DNA from: JAUVIB01 sp964424545
GTDB taxonomy: Bacteria > Calditrichota > Calditrichia > Calditrichales > Calditrichaceae
Direction: 5' to 3'
NCBI GenBank assembly: GCA_964424545.1
Contig: CAYRJN010000001.1
Coordinates: forward strand, 1 to 59,421
DNA: 59,421 bases
Shown here: in pieces, positions 1 through 7,506 of the stretch
Layout: every line of letters begins with the position of its first letter
Numbering within the stretch: position 1 is the first letter of the stretch
Position numbers and translations under genes: made by a program
Notes under the pieces: model-generated
Told to the model about the DNA's origin: nothing
Seen by the model: the letters and a program-made list of their open reading frames with translations, nothing else
Databases searched by the model: none

Positions 1-410
1 GTTGTCCGGTTTTCATTATTCATTAATTCCGATATTTATCACAACCCCCTTACCCTTTTTATAAAGGGAGATTTATTGTTTCTGTTTTGCAAGATAGATT
101 GAATAAGCGTAAACATTGAAATCCCGATACAATTAATTAAGCGTGTGGAATATTAATCATTAAAAGAATTCGGATCAAATTTGTTATTGTGACGAGTCCG
201 TCTGTGCGGATAGAGGGGGTATTATTTCTCAATGCTGTCATTCCGACGATCCCGTTTAGGCGGAAAAGGAGGCGTTTAAAACCGTTATACCAAAATAATT
301 TCTCTTAATTTGTTTTTATTATAATCGCATTTATTCGTAAATTGTGAATGAGAATTTTAAAAAGGCCTGCAATTTTGCTAATAAAATCTGATAAAATCGT
401 AATAAAATAT
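1..410. other. Intergenic leader with a degenerate repeat core
   Basis: No convincing gene is seen here. Around 238-275 there is a short GC-richer block (GTCATTCCGACGATCCCG, then a partly complementary arm) resembling the palindromic core of the intergenic repeats found elsewhere in the window. A TATAAT hexamer at 320-325 could be a -10 box for the next gene, but I see no good -35 box 17 bp upstream. Confidence 0.4.
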
Positions 411-1724
411 ATGGCGGTCTCCGGTATCGATGGTATTAACGGTAGTATTCACTATCTTGACGCGGGCGGCGGACGCGTTATTTTTGACGCCGGCCTGAAT
501 ACGCAGTCTCCAAGCGAGAGTATTGACAAAATTAGGCGTATACCGCGTTCGCCGCATGCTGTTTTTATTACTCATGCGCACATGGATCATGTGGGCGCTC
601 TGCCGGAAATAATCCGACAATTTCCTTCCATGCGCGTATATATGACCTATCCCACCGTAGTTCTTTCGGAGATTATGTTAGTTCATAGCTTGATATTGCG
701 GCAAAAACGAGCGTTTACGGAGGAAGATAAACCGGCCTACACCATTGACGACCTTGAATTGTTATTTTATCTTTTTCAGGCGCAAGACTATAAAAAGAAT
801 TTTAAAATTCATCGCACGCCCCCTTTGCCGCTTAATTTTAGCTTTTGGGATGCGGGACACATTCTCGGTTCGGCGGGCGTTATGATGGAACGAAGCGGCA
901 AGAAAATTTTTTACAGCGGTAATTTCCGTTTATCCGATCAAACCATTCTGCGCGGCGCTGATTTTCCTAAAACAACCGTCGATTTATTAATTATGGAAGC
1001 TACCTATGGCGCCGATCAACAATCTTACGACTATCAAAAAGAGAGTAAACGGCTTGCCGAATTTATCGAACAGCGTTTGAGGTTCGGCGGAGTTGTCCTA
1101 CTGCCTGTTTTTTCGCTCGGCCGCACGCAGGAACTGTTAATGAATATTGCCATGATGCGCCGTAGGGGGCAAATTCCAGCCACATCGATTTTTATTACCG
1201 GTATGGGGACCAAGATAACCAAAATTTACGATCGCCTTATGCACAAATATGACCGTAAATACCCTGAGATAAAATTACGACCGTTAGCCAAGCATTTGAT
1301 GAGACACAGAAAAATAAAAGGGCCTGCTATTGTGCTGGCTACGTCAGGGATGATGCTGCCCCAGACTTATTCCAATGATTTAGCGCAGGATTTTATTAAA
1401 GATCCAAAAAACGGAATTGCTTTTGTCGGCTATGTTTCTCCCGAATCGCCGGGTTATGCGCTCCGGGAAAAAGCGCTCGCTCAATCGCATGGAAATTATT
1501 CGCTCGATTTTGGACGCTGTGCGCTGGAATCCTTTAATTTTTCGGCTCATGCTGACTCAGCCGAACTGATGCGTCTGGTAGGGGTGATGCGGCCGCGAAA
1601 ACTAATTTTATGTCATGGTGAAACGCAGGCCTATGAAATGCTAAAAGAAAATATTGTACGGGAATTTCCCGATGTGGAAATATTAATTCCGCAAGAGGGA
1701 AAGCTCTATGAGATTGAGCTGTAA
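411..1724 (+). CDS. Beta-CASP metallo-beta-lactamase fold RNase/hydrolase
   Basis: Predicted zinc-dependent metallo-beta-lactamase-fold protein of the beta-CASP (CPSF/YsH1-like) group, whose members are mostly RNA endo/exonucleases. The zinc motif HAHMDH lies near the N terminus; the beta-CASP part follows with SLGRTQE, ATSGMM, the SAHAD motif and a late HGE histidine. At 437 residues it matches bacterial family members. I chose the ATG at 411 because the protein then begins just before the first strand of the fold; an in-frame ATG at 348 would add 21 residues with no recognisable role. Neither start has a good Shine-Dalgarno sequence. It is followed by 254 bp of non-coding DNA before the tRNA gene, so it is probably monocistronic. 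The family is clear; RNA as substrate is inference. Confidence 0.88.
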   Translation: MAVSGIDGINGSIHYLDAGGGRVIFDAGLNTQSPSESIDKIRRIPRSPHAVFITHAHMDHVGALPEIIRQFPSMRVYMTYPTVVLSEIMLVHSLILRQKRAFTEEDKPAYTIDDLELLFYLFQAQDYKKNFKIHRTPPLPLNFSFWDAGHILGSAGVMMERSGKKIFYSGNFRLSDQTILRGADFPKTTVDLLIMEATYGADQQSYDYQKESKRLAEFIEQRLRFGGVVLLPVFSLGRTQELLMNIAMMRRRGQIPATSIFITGMGTKITKIYDRLMHKYDRKYPEIKLRPLAKHLMRHRKIKGPAIVLATSGMMLPQTYSNDLAQDFIKDPKNGIAFVGYVSPESPGYALREKALAQSHGNYSLDFGRCALESFNFSAHADSAELMRLVGVMRPRKLILCHGETQAYEMLKENIVREFPDVEILIPQEGKLYEIEL

Positions 1725-1929
1725 TTGCGGACTCCTTTCACTCCCAAAGCAACAAAGCAGCGAGTAAAATACTCTTCAATTTATCCTTTGGACGATCCCG
1801 CCTGAGAAGGAGAAGGAGAAATCTGTCTATCGGCTGTTTTTCTGCTCGCATATAAAGCAATATAATGGTTAATTATCCGCTTTTTTTAGCCCGCGGCACG
1901 ACAAATTTTTTTTTAAATCTCAAAGAATC

Positions 1930-1957
1930 TTGACAATGGACGGATGTATTATTAAAT
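1930..1957 (+). promoter_or_regulatory. Probable sigma-70 promoter of the tRNA-Gln/rplY unit
   Basis: A perfect TTGACA -35 box (1930-1935) is followed 16 bp later by TTAAAT (1952-1957, 4 of 6 consensus bases). Transcription would begin about 12-15 bp before the mature tRNA 5' end. Confidence 0.5.
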
Positions 1958-1978
1958 TCAGAAACTTTTTAAAAATAC

Positions 1979-2050
1979 TGGGGTGTGGCCAAGTGGTAAG
2001 GCACCGGGTTTTGGTCTCGTGATTCGGGGGTTCGAATCCTCCCACCCCAG
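1979..2050 (+). tRNA. tRNA-Gln (anticodon UUG)
   Basis: A 72-nt cloverleaf. The acceptor arm is TGGGGTG paired with CACCCCA (2043-2049), with discriminator G at 2050. The D arm is GCC/GGC, the anticodon loop TTTTGGT has anticodon TTG at 2011-2013, and the T arm is GGGGG-TTCGAAT-CCTCC. The lowest anticodon-stem pair is a C/T mismatch. CCA is not encoded; the 3' flank reads CAT. No terminator separates it from rplY 60 bp downstream, so the two may be co-transcribed. Confidence 0.95.
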
Positions 2051-2110
2051 CATTTTTTCACTTGTTTATATTAAGAATTTTAATAATTATCGTTTAGGAG
2101 TATCAAAATA

Positions 2111-2758
2111 ATGGATTCTGTTCTAATTGCAGAAAAAAGAGACGAAAAAGGGAAAGCGGCGGTTCGTCGTTTGAGAAGAGCCGGCAAGGTGCCGGTGGTT
2201 ATATACGGCGAAGATATTGATCCTCAGCCTCTTTCGATAGATTCTCATGACCTGGAAATGTTAATTCGTAAAGACGTTTCGGTTATTACGCTTAAAATCG
2301 GCGGTAAAGATCAGGATGCTATTATCCGCGAAGTACAATATCATCCTGTTAAAGATAATATAATCCATGTGGATTTTTTAACCCTGCAGAAGGGGCATAA
2401 GGTTGAAATGACCGTGCCTATCCACTTTGAAGGCGAGCCTAAAGGTGTTAAGCTCGGCGGCAATTTCTCTATTTTAAAACATGAAGTAAATATTTCGGTG
2501 TTGCCGAAAGACATTCCTGATTTCATTAAAGTTGACGTAAGCGATCTAGATGTCGGCGATTCTATCCGAATTAGCGATTTATCCGCTGAGGATGTGGAAT
2601 TTTTGGACGGCGAAGAAGAAACGGTATGTCATGTTGTTGCTCCTAAGGCTGTAGTTGAGGAAGAAACGGCCGAAGGCGAAGAAGAATTGCTTGGAGCAGA
2701 AGAAGAAAGCGCCGAGCCGGAAGTTATTACAGCCCGTAAGGATGAATCGGAAGAATAA
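2111..2758 (+). CDS. rplY: 50S ribosomal protein L25 (general stress protein Ctc)
   Basis: Binds 5S rRNA in the large subunit. At 215 residues this is the long Ctc form: an N-terminal L25 beta-barrel (about residues 1-93, with KGKAAVRRLRRAGKVP near the start) followed by the TL5/Ctc beta domain (to about 185) and a very acidic, Glu-rich tail. The ATG has a good Shine-Dalgarno sequence (AGGAG about 10 bp upstream). It lies between tRNA-Gln and pth, the pairing of rplY with pth being common in bacteria. Both act in translation. Confidence 0.95.
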   Translation: MDSVLIAEKRDEKGKAAVRRLRRAGKVPVVIYGEDIDPQPLSIDSHDLEMLIRKDVSVITLKIGGKDQDAIIREVQYHPVKDNIIHVDFLTLQKGHKVEMTVPIHFEGEPKGVKLGGNFSILKHEVNISVLPKDIPDFIKVDVSDLDVGDSIRISDLSAEDVEFLDGEEETVCHVVAPKAVVEEETAEGEEELLGAEEESAEPEVITARKDESEE

Positions 2759-2775
2759 AAATTGGGAATGGTTAT

Positions 2776-3342
2776 TTGCGGGTAATTATCGGGCTTGGTA
2801 ATCCGGGTAGATCATACCATCTAACCAGACATAACGTTGGATTTCTTCTATTAGATTACATAGCGGGAGACTATAAAATCCCCTTTCGCCCAGGCAAAGG
2901 GGATTACTATTATTGCGACCTTCGTATATCCGGCGAACGGGTGGCGCTGGTAAAGCCCACAACGTATATGAATAACAGCGGTCTGGCTGTTAAGCAGTTC
3001 CTTAATTATTATAAAATCGATTTAGCCGATTGTTTAATTGTTTACGATGATTATCATTTGCCTCTCGGCACCTTAAGATTCAGACGCAGCGGCTCGGCGG
3101 GGGGGCATAACGGAATTAAATCAATAATCGCTCATCTCGGCACACAGGATTTCGATCGTTTGCGAATAGGTATTGGGGATCAGTTTAAGGATTCCGTCAG
3201 TTTCGTTTTGTCAAAATTTTCAAAAAAAGAGTTGTCGGTTTTAGAAGAGGTGATTCCGGAAGCATATAACGGCGTCAAGCTTTGGCTCAAGTCAGGGATT
3301 GACAGCGCGATGAATGAATATAATCGTTCGTTTAACCAGTAA
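2776..3342 (+). CDS. pth: Peptidyl-tRNA hydrolase
   Basis: Cleaves peptidyl-tRNAs released from stalled ribosomes so that the tRNA is recycled. The 188-residue length is normal. Family motifs are in order: GLGNPG, TRHNVGF with the catalytic His, KPTTYMNNSG, VYDD with the catalytic Asp, and the SAGGHNGIKSI segment. The start is a TTG 17 bp after the rplY stop; the ATG at 2768 is in another frame, and TTG gives the standard Pth N terminus (MRVIIGLGNPG). It is translated closely after rplY, and the next gene begins 29 bp downstream. Confidence 0.96.
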   Translation: MRVIIGLGNPGRSYHLTRHNVGFLLLDYIAGDYKIPFRPGKGDYYYCDLRISGERVALVKPTTYMNNSGLAVKQFLNYYKIDLADCLIVYDDYHLPLGTLRFRRSGSAGGHNGIKSIIAHLGTQDFDRLRIGIGDQFKDSVSFVLSKFSKKELSVLEEVIPEAYNGVKLWLKSGIDSAMNEYNRSFNQ

Positions 3343-3371
3343 TTCACTAATATAATGGATGGGGTAAAAAT

Positions 3372-5429
3372 ATGGAAAGCATGGTTTTGTATGTCGGCAT
3401 CGGCAGCGGCGCTTTGGCCTTATTGTTTGCATTATGGCGCAGTTCATGGGTAAACAAGCAGGATGCGGGTACGGATAAAATGAAGGAAATCGGTCAGGCT
3501 GTTCGTGAAGGTGCCATGGCCTTTCTTTCGCGTGAATATAAAGTTTTGGCGATATTTGTCGTCGCCGTAGCGGCCTTGTTGGTAATCGGCAATGAAGGCA
3601 ATATAAAATTGGTGGCGCTTTCATTTGTTTCGGGCGCAATTTGTTCCGGATTGGCCGGTTATTTCGGTATGCGCGTGGCTACCAACGCTAATATGCGCAC
3701 AACCAACGCCGCCCGTAAGGGGTTGGCGGAGGCTTTGCAGGTGGCGTTTTCCGGCGGCTCGGTTATGGGAATGAGCGTTGTCGGACTCGGTTTGCTTGGC
3801 GTTTCATTGTTATTGCTTATCTATACGGCCGGTATGGGAATGGGCACCGATATCGTTTCATTAAGAGGAACGGTTTTGCCGATTATTAACGGGTTTGCCA
3901 TGGGCGCTTCGTCTATTGCGCTGTTTGCCCGTGTGGGCGGCGGTATTTATACCAAAGCGGCGGACGTGGGCGCCGATCTCGTGGGAAAAGTTGAAGCGGG
4001 CATTCCGGAAGACGATCCGCGCAATCCGGCGACCATCGCCGATAACGTCGGCGATAATGTGGGAGACGTTGCGGGAATGGGCGCCGATCTTTTTGAGTCT
4101 TATATGGGTTCCATTATCGGCTCTATGGTGCTTGGAGCGGCCGCCGCGTCGGTTGAGCTGGTATTTTTGCCGATTATTATTGCCGCGGTTGGTATTATTG
4201 TGTCCATTATCGGGACATTCTTTGTAAAAACAAAAGAGGGCGGCAATCCCCAGACAGCTTTAAATATCGGTACTTTCGGAGCGGGCGCCATCATGGCCGT
4301 TTTAACCTATCCGATCGTTATGAATTATGCGCCGGCTACTTATACTTTATTTGGCACAACCTACTCTGCGGCCGGGATATTTTGGGCAACCATTGCCGGT
4401 TTAGTGTCGGGCATTGCCATTGGTATGCTTACGGAATATTATACGGCGGAAAACAAAAGTCCGGCGCAGAAAATTGCCAAGGCATCGGAAACAGGCGCGG
4501 CGACCAATATCATCGCCGGATTGGGAACGGGCATGATGTCCACCGCTTTGCCGGTTATTTTTATTGCGGCGGCGATCTTGGTTTCATATAATTTTGCCGG
4601 TTTGTACGGCATTGCCATTGCGGCGTTGGGAATGTTGGCCACTACGGGTATACAGCTTGCCGTTGACGCTTACGGCCCCATAGCCGATAACGCCGGCGGT
4701 TTGGCGGAAATGGCCGAGCTTCCGCCGGAAGTGCGTAAAAGAACGGATAAACTCGACGCGGTCGGTAATACAACAGCGGCCATCGGCAAAGGTTTTGCCA
4801 TCGGCTCCGCGGCCTTAACGGCTCTTGCTTTGTTTGCCGCATTTAGAACAACCGTTGGTATTGAATCGATAGATGTAACCAAACCCACCGTAATGGCTGG
4901 CTTATTTCTTGGCGCCATGATGCCCTTTTTATTCTCATCATTTGCCATGGGCGCAGTGGGTCGCGCTGCTTTTGCCATGATCGAAGAAGTGCGCAGACAA
5001 TTTAAAGATATTCCCGGTTTGCTTGAAGGAAAAGAAGGCGTTAAAGCCGAATATGCCAAATGTGTGGATATTTCTACGGGAGCGGCTATAAGGGAGATGA
5101 TTGTTCCCGGTTTGCTTGCCGTTTTGACGCCGGTTGTAGTCGGTTTTCTCGGCGGCCCCGAGATGCTCGGCGGTGTTTTGGCGGGCGTAACGGTTTCCGG
5201 CGTTATGATGGCGCTTTTTATGGCCAATGCCGGCGGCGCTTGGGATAACGCTAAAAAATTTATTGAAGGTGGCAATCTCGGCGGCAAAGGTTCCGATGCT
5301 CATAAAGCGGCGGTTGTCGGCGATACGGTAGGCGATCCTTTTAAGGATACGGCCGGCCCGTCTTTGAATATTTTGATCAAATTAATGTCGGTGGTTTCCT
5401 TGGTGTTAGCCCCGCTGTTGATTAAATAA
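3372..5429 (+). CDS. hppA: Membrane-bound cation-pumping pyrophosphatase, K+-dependent type
   Basis: Integral inner-membrane pyrophosphatase that hydrolyses PPi to export H+ or Na+. It is 685 residues long with about 15-16 hydrophobic helices. The PPi/Mg site is complete (EAGIPEDDPRNPATIADN, then DNVGDVAG; later DAYGPIADNAGG, and near the end GDTVGDPFKDT). GNTTAAIGKG carries Ala where K+-independent enzymes have Lys, so it should be K+-dependent. The gate glutamate in ADLFESY is at the position usual for Na+-pumping enzymes, although some H+ pumps share it. It starts 29 bp after pth and is followed by a 418-bp non-coding gap. Family certain; ion specificity is inference. Confidence 0.95.
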   Translation: MESMVLYVGIGSGALALLFALWRSSWVNKQDAGTDKMKEIGQAVREGAMAFLSREYKVLAIFVVAVAALLVIGNEGNIKLVALSFVSGAICSGLAGYFGMRVATNANMRTTNAARKGLAEALQVAFSGGSVMGMSVVGLGLLGVSLLLLIYTAGMGMGTDIVSLRGTVLPIINGFAMGASSIALFARVGGGIYTKAADVGADLVGKVEAGIPEDDPRNPATIADNVGDNVGDVAGMGADLFESYMGSIIGSMVLGAAAASVELVFLPIIIAAVGIIVSIIGTFFVKTKEGGNPQTALNIGTFGAGAIMAVLTYPIVMNYAPATYTLFGTTYSAAGIFWATIAGLVSGIAIGMLTEYYTAENKSPAQKIAKASETGAATNIIAGLGTGMMSTALPVIFIAAAILVSYNFAGLYGIAIAALGMLATTGIQLAVDAYGPIADNAGGLAEMAELPPEVRKRTDKLDAVGNTTAAIGKGFAIGSAALTALALFAAFRTTVGIESIDVTKPTVMAGLFLGAMMPFLFSSFAMGAVGRAAFAMIEEVRRQFKDIPGLLEGKEGVKAEYAKCVDISTGAAIREMIVPGLLAVLTPVVVGFLGGPEMLGGVLAGVTVSGVMMALFMANAGGAWDNAKKFIEGGNLGGKGSDAHKAAVVGDTVGDPFKDTAGPSLNILIKLMSVVSLVLAPLLIK

Positions 5430-5462
5430 TGACGTGGCGATAAATTTTTGGAAATAATTTGG

Positions 5463-5773
5463 AGCATAGTTTGTAAATTAATTAATGATAATAATAGCGC
5501 GCGACGTGGAGCCCCCGTTGTCCGCTTTAACGGGACAATATAAATGCGGATAATGGTAAGATTTAGATTCCCGTCTCGTCTATACGGGATCGGGATGACC
5601 TGCGGGTGTGATTACGGGGATGAAGGAAGAAAAGACCAGCGCCGTTATATTTCGATTAATCGGAGAAATTAAAATAGCGCCTATGTGAACTATGCTATTT
5701 TATGAAATTACGAAATTGAGAATAATATAAAAATAAATAAAATTTTCCGGAATCTGTTGTTTTTTTTGAAATT
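5463..5773. repeat. Intergenic repeat family, copy A
   Basis: Fills most of the 418-bp gap between hppA and rpsF. It starts near TTTGTAAATTAATTAATGA and ends near GTTGTTTTTTTTGAAATT. It aligns along its length with copy B at 54631-54914, including a CCGTC-TCGTCTATACGG palindromic core (around 5571-5597) and a long shared AT-rich stretch beginning ATTACGAAATTGAGAATAAT. No open reading frame is present. Confidence 0.75.
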
Positions 5774-5847
5774 TGAAATTATTAATTAACTGAATAAATC
5801 CTATTCCGTCAATAGATGACGGGATCGTAAAGTCCAAAGGAGGAAAG

Positions 5848-6297
5848 ATGGCTATTTACGAAACAATTTTTATCCTCGACAGCCTGATGCAGACCAAAGA
5901 GATCGATTCTGCAATCGAGCGTTTTTCCGAAATTCTTAAAAGCTCCGGCTGCAAGATTCGGAAAGAAGAGCGTTGGGGAAAACGCCGCCTGGCTTATGAA
6001 ATCCAAAAGAAGCAATACGGCTTCTACGGATCAATAGAGTTCGAGGGCGAAGGCGATGTGGTACGCGAATTGGAGAACGAGTATAACTTTAACGACAAAG
6101 TCCTGCGATATCTCACATATCGTTACGATAAAAGTAAGCTGAAAGTGATGGAAAAGGCCAAGGAAGATTCGCCGGTTAAAGAAGAAAAGCCGGCTGTGGA
6201 AAAACCGGTCGCTGCCGTTGTTGAAAAAGCCGAAGAACCGCCGGCGGAAAAAACCGAAAACGACGCGGTTGAAACGGAAGAAAAAAGTAAAGAATAA
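5848..6297 (+). CDS. rpsF: 30S ribosomal protein S6
   Basis: Small-subunit protein that pairs with S18 on the platform. The N-terminal 100 residues form the S6 ferredoxin-like fold (MAIYETIFILDS start; WGKRRLAYEIQKKQYGFY; VLRYLTYRY). The remaining roughly 45 residues are a Glu/Lys/Pro/Ala-rich low-complexity tail. At 149 residues it is longer than the usual 95-130 because of that tail. A strong Shine-Dalgarno sequence (AAAGGAGG) precedes the ATG. It is first in the rpsF-rpsR-rplI operon. Confidence 0.97.
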   Translation: MAIYETIFILDSLMQTKEIDSAIERFSEILKSSGCKIRKEERWGKRRLAYEIQKKQYGFYGSIEFEGEGDVVRELENEYNFNDKVLRYLTYRYDKSKLKVMEKAKEDSPVKEEKPAVEKPVAAVVEKAEEPPAEKTENDAVETEEKSKE

Positions 6298-6325
6298 TTA
6301 AGACTTTTATCGAAAGGATATAAAA

Positions 6326-6553
6326 ATGTTAAAAGTAAGAAGAAAACGTGTTTGTCAATTTTGCGAAAAAGATATTGAATATATAGATTTTAAAGATGAT
6401 CGTCAGTTAGTTCGCTTTTTAACGGAACAGGGTAAAATCATTCCGCGGCATACATCCGGAACATGCGCGAAACATCAGCGGCAGTTAGCGCGAGCCGTTA
6501 AACGCGCGCGGCAAATTGCTATAATTCCATTTGTAACTGATTTTACCAGATAA
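6326..6553 (+). CDS. rpsR: 30S ribosomal protein S18
   Basis: Binds S6 and 16S rRNA on the platform. It has 75 residues, the normal size, with the KDDRQLVRFLTEQGKIIPR core and the basic HQRQLARAVKRARQIAI segment. It carries a CQFC pair and a third Cys followed by AKH, so it resembles a zinc-binding-type S18. It lies 28 bp after rpsF with AAAGG upstream of its ATG. Confidence 0.96.
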   Translation: MLKVRRKRVCQFCEKDIEYIDFKDDRQLVRFLTEQGKIIPRHTSGTCAKHQRQLARAVKRARQIAIIPFVTDFTR

Positions 6554-6577
6554 TTTTTAAACATAAAGGTGAATATT

Positions 6578-7021
6578 ATGGAGATCATATTACGCGAAGA
6601 TTATAAACAGCTCGGCAAAGCCGGTGAAACGGTTAAAGTTAAAGACGGATTTGCCAGAAATTACCTAATTCCGGCGGGAATTGCTTATCGCAATACCAAG
6701 GCGAATCGCAGATTGTATGAAAATGAAATACAACAGCAAACATGGCGTCAGTCGCGCGATAAAAAAGCGGCTGAAGAACTTGCTAAAAAATTGGAAACGG
6801 TTTCCTGTACGATTACCGTGCAGGTTGGAGAAGAGGATAAGTTGTTCGGTTCCGTTACTTCACAGAATATTGCCGATAATTTGAACGAACAGGGTTTGGC
6901 GATTGATAAACGGAAAATTGTACTTGACGAACCTATTAAATCTCTCGGTATCTATTCCGTACCGGTTAAACTCCATACGGACGTTGAGGGAACGGTTAAA
7001 GTTTGGGTTGTTAAAGAGTAA
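6578..7021 (+). CDS. rplI: 50S ribosomal protein L9
   Basis: Large-subunit protein made of two small domains joined by a long helix. The start is the ATG at 6578: AAAGGTG lies 7-8 bp upstream and the protein then begins MEIILREDYKQLGKAG as in other L9 proteins; an upstream in-frame GTG at 6569 overlaps that ribosome-binding site. Length is 147 residues. The N-terminal motif GFARNYLIP and the C-terminal domain (KLFGSVTSQNIADNL) are both complete. It is last in the S6-S18-L9 operon and is followed at once by a terminator. Confidence 0.96.
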   Translation: MEIILREDYKQLGKAGETVKVKDGFARNYLIPAGIAYRNTKANRRLYENEIQQQTWRQSRDKKAAEELAKKLETVSCTITVQVGEEDKLFGSVTSQNIADNLNEQGLAIDKRKIVLDEPIKSLGIYSVPVKLHTDVEGTVKVWVVKE

Positions 7022-7024
7022 TTA

Positions 7025-7050
7025 AAAAGCGGGCTTGTCCCGCTTTTTTT
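7025..7050 (+). terminator. Rho-independent terminator after rplI
   Basis: GCGGG (7029-7033) pairs with CCCGC (7039-7043) around a 5-nt loop; the flanking A and T runs extend the stem, and a 7-T tract ends it. It starts 4 bp after the rplI stop. Confidence 0.93.
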
Positions 7051-7170
7051 ATAGTATCGGAATTTCAAATAACAACGTATTTCGGATATTTTCAATACAA
7101 TTTTTAGAATATTTTTTGTAAGCGCACAATTTTAGATTCCTTCTTTTGAATGAATGACAAACGTTGAATT

Positions 7171-7430
7171 TTATTTTCCCAAGCCCGTCATTCCGCAATC
7201 ACACCCCAATCTGTCATTCTCGTCCTGTATGGACGGGACGGGAAGCTAAAATCTTTCCATTTGCTGAATTCAGATTCTCCCATTTATCGGAGAATGACCT
7301 ATTCATTACGACCGCTATGGTCTTCATTATTCAATTTGTAACATTATGTTCCCAGTAGCATTTCCATTCTTCCGCTCATACTACGAAGGAATAAAAATTT
7401 AACGATATATTTATGTTGTTTTTTGAAATT
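7171..7430. repeat. Intergenic repeat family, probable divergent copy D
   Basis: Within the 456-bp gap between rplI and priA. The right end (TTATGTTGTTTTTTGAAATT, 7411-7430) matches the right ends of copies A-C, and a CGTCCTGTATGGACGGGACG palindrome (about 7220-7240) corresponds to the core of A and B. The left boundary cannot be placed; 7051-7170 shows nothing else recognisable. Confidence 0.5.
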
Positions 7431-7506
7431 AGCGCACAATAAAAAAGTGATATCTGTCCTCATTCTTTGTATATTTCGCCAGTATGAATTAATCAGGGGA
7501 AAAAAG

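Noticed and set aside
4670..5287. 205-codon minus-strand ORF opposite hppA
   Set aside because: It lies fully within the strongly conserved pyrophosphatase gene, has no ribosome-binding site, and its product is the Pro/Ala/Ser-rich sequence expected from reading a membrane-protein gene backwards.
5430..5847. Riboswitch or leader RNA upstream of rpsF
   Set aside because: The sequence is explained by intergenic repeat copy A, which also occurs after unrelated genes; I find no S6:S18 leader motif that I can support.
7423..7506. N-terminal extension of PriA
   Set aside because: The extra 28 residues start inside the repeat's right end and are not PriA-like; the ATG at 7507 has a good ribosome-binding site and the normal N terminus.
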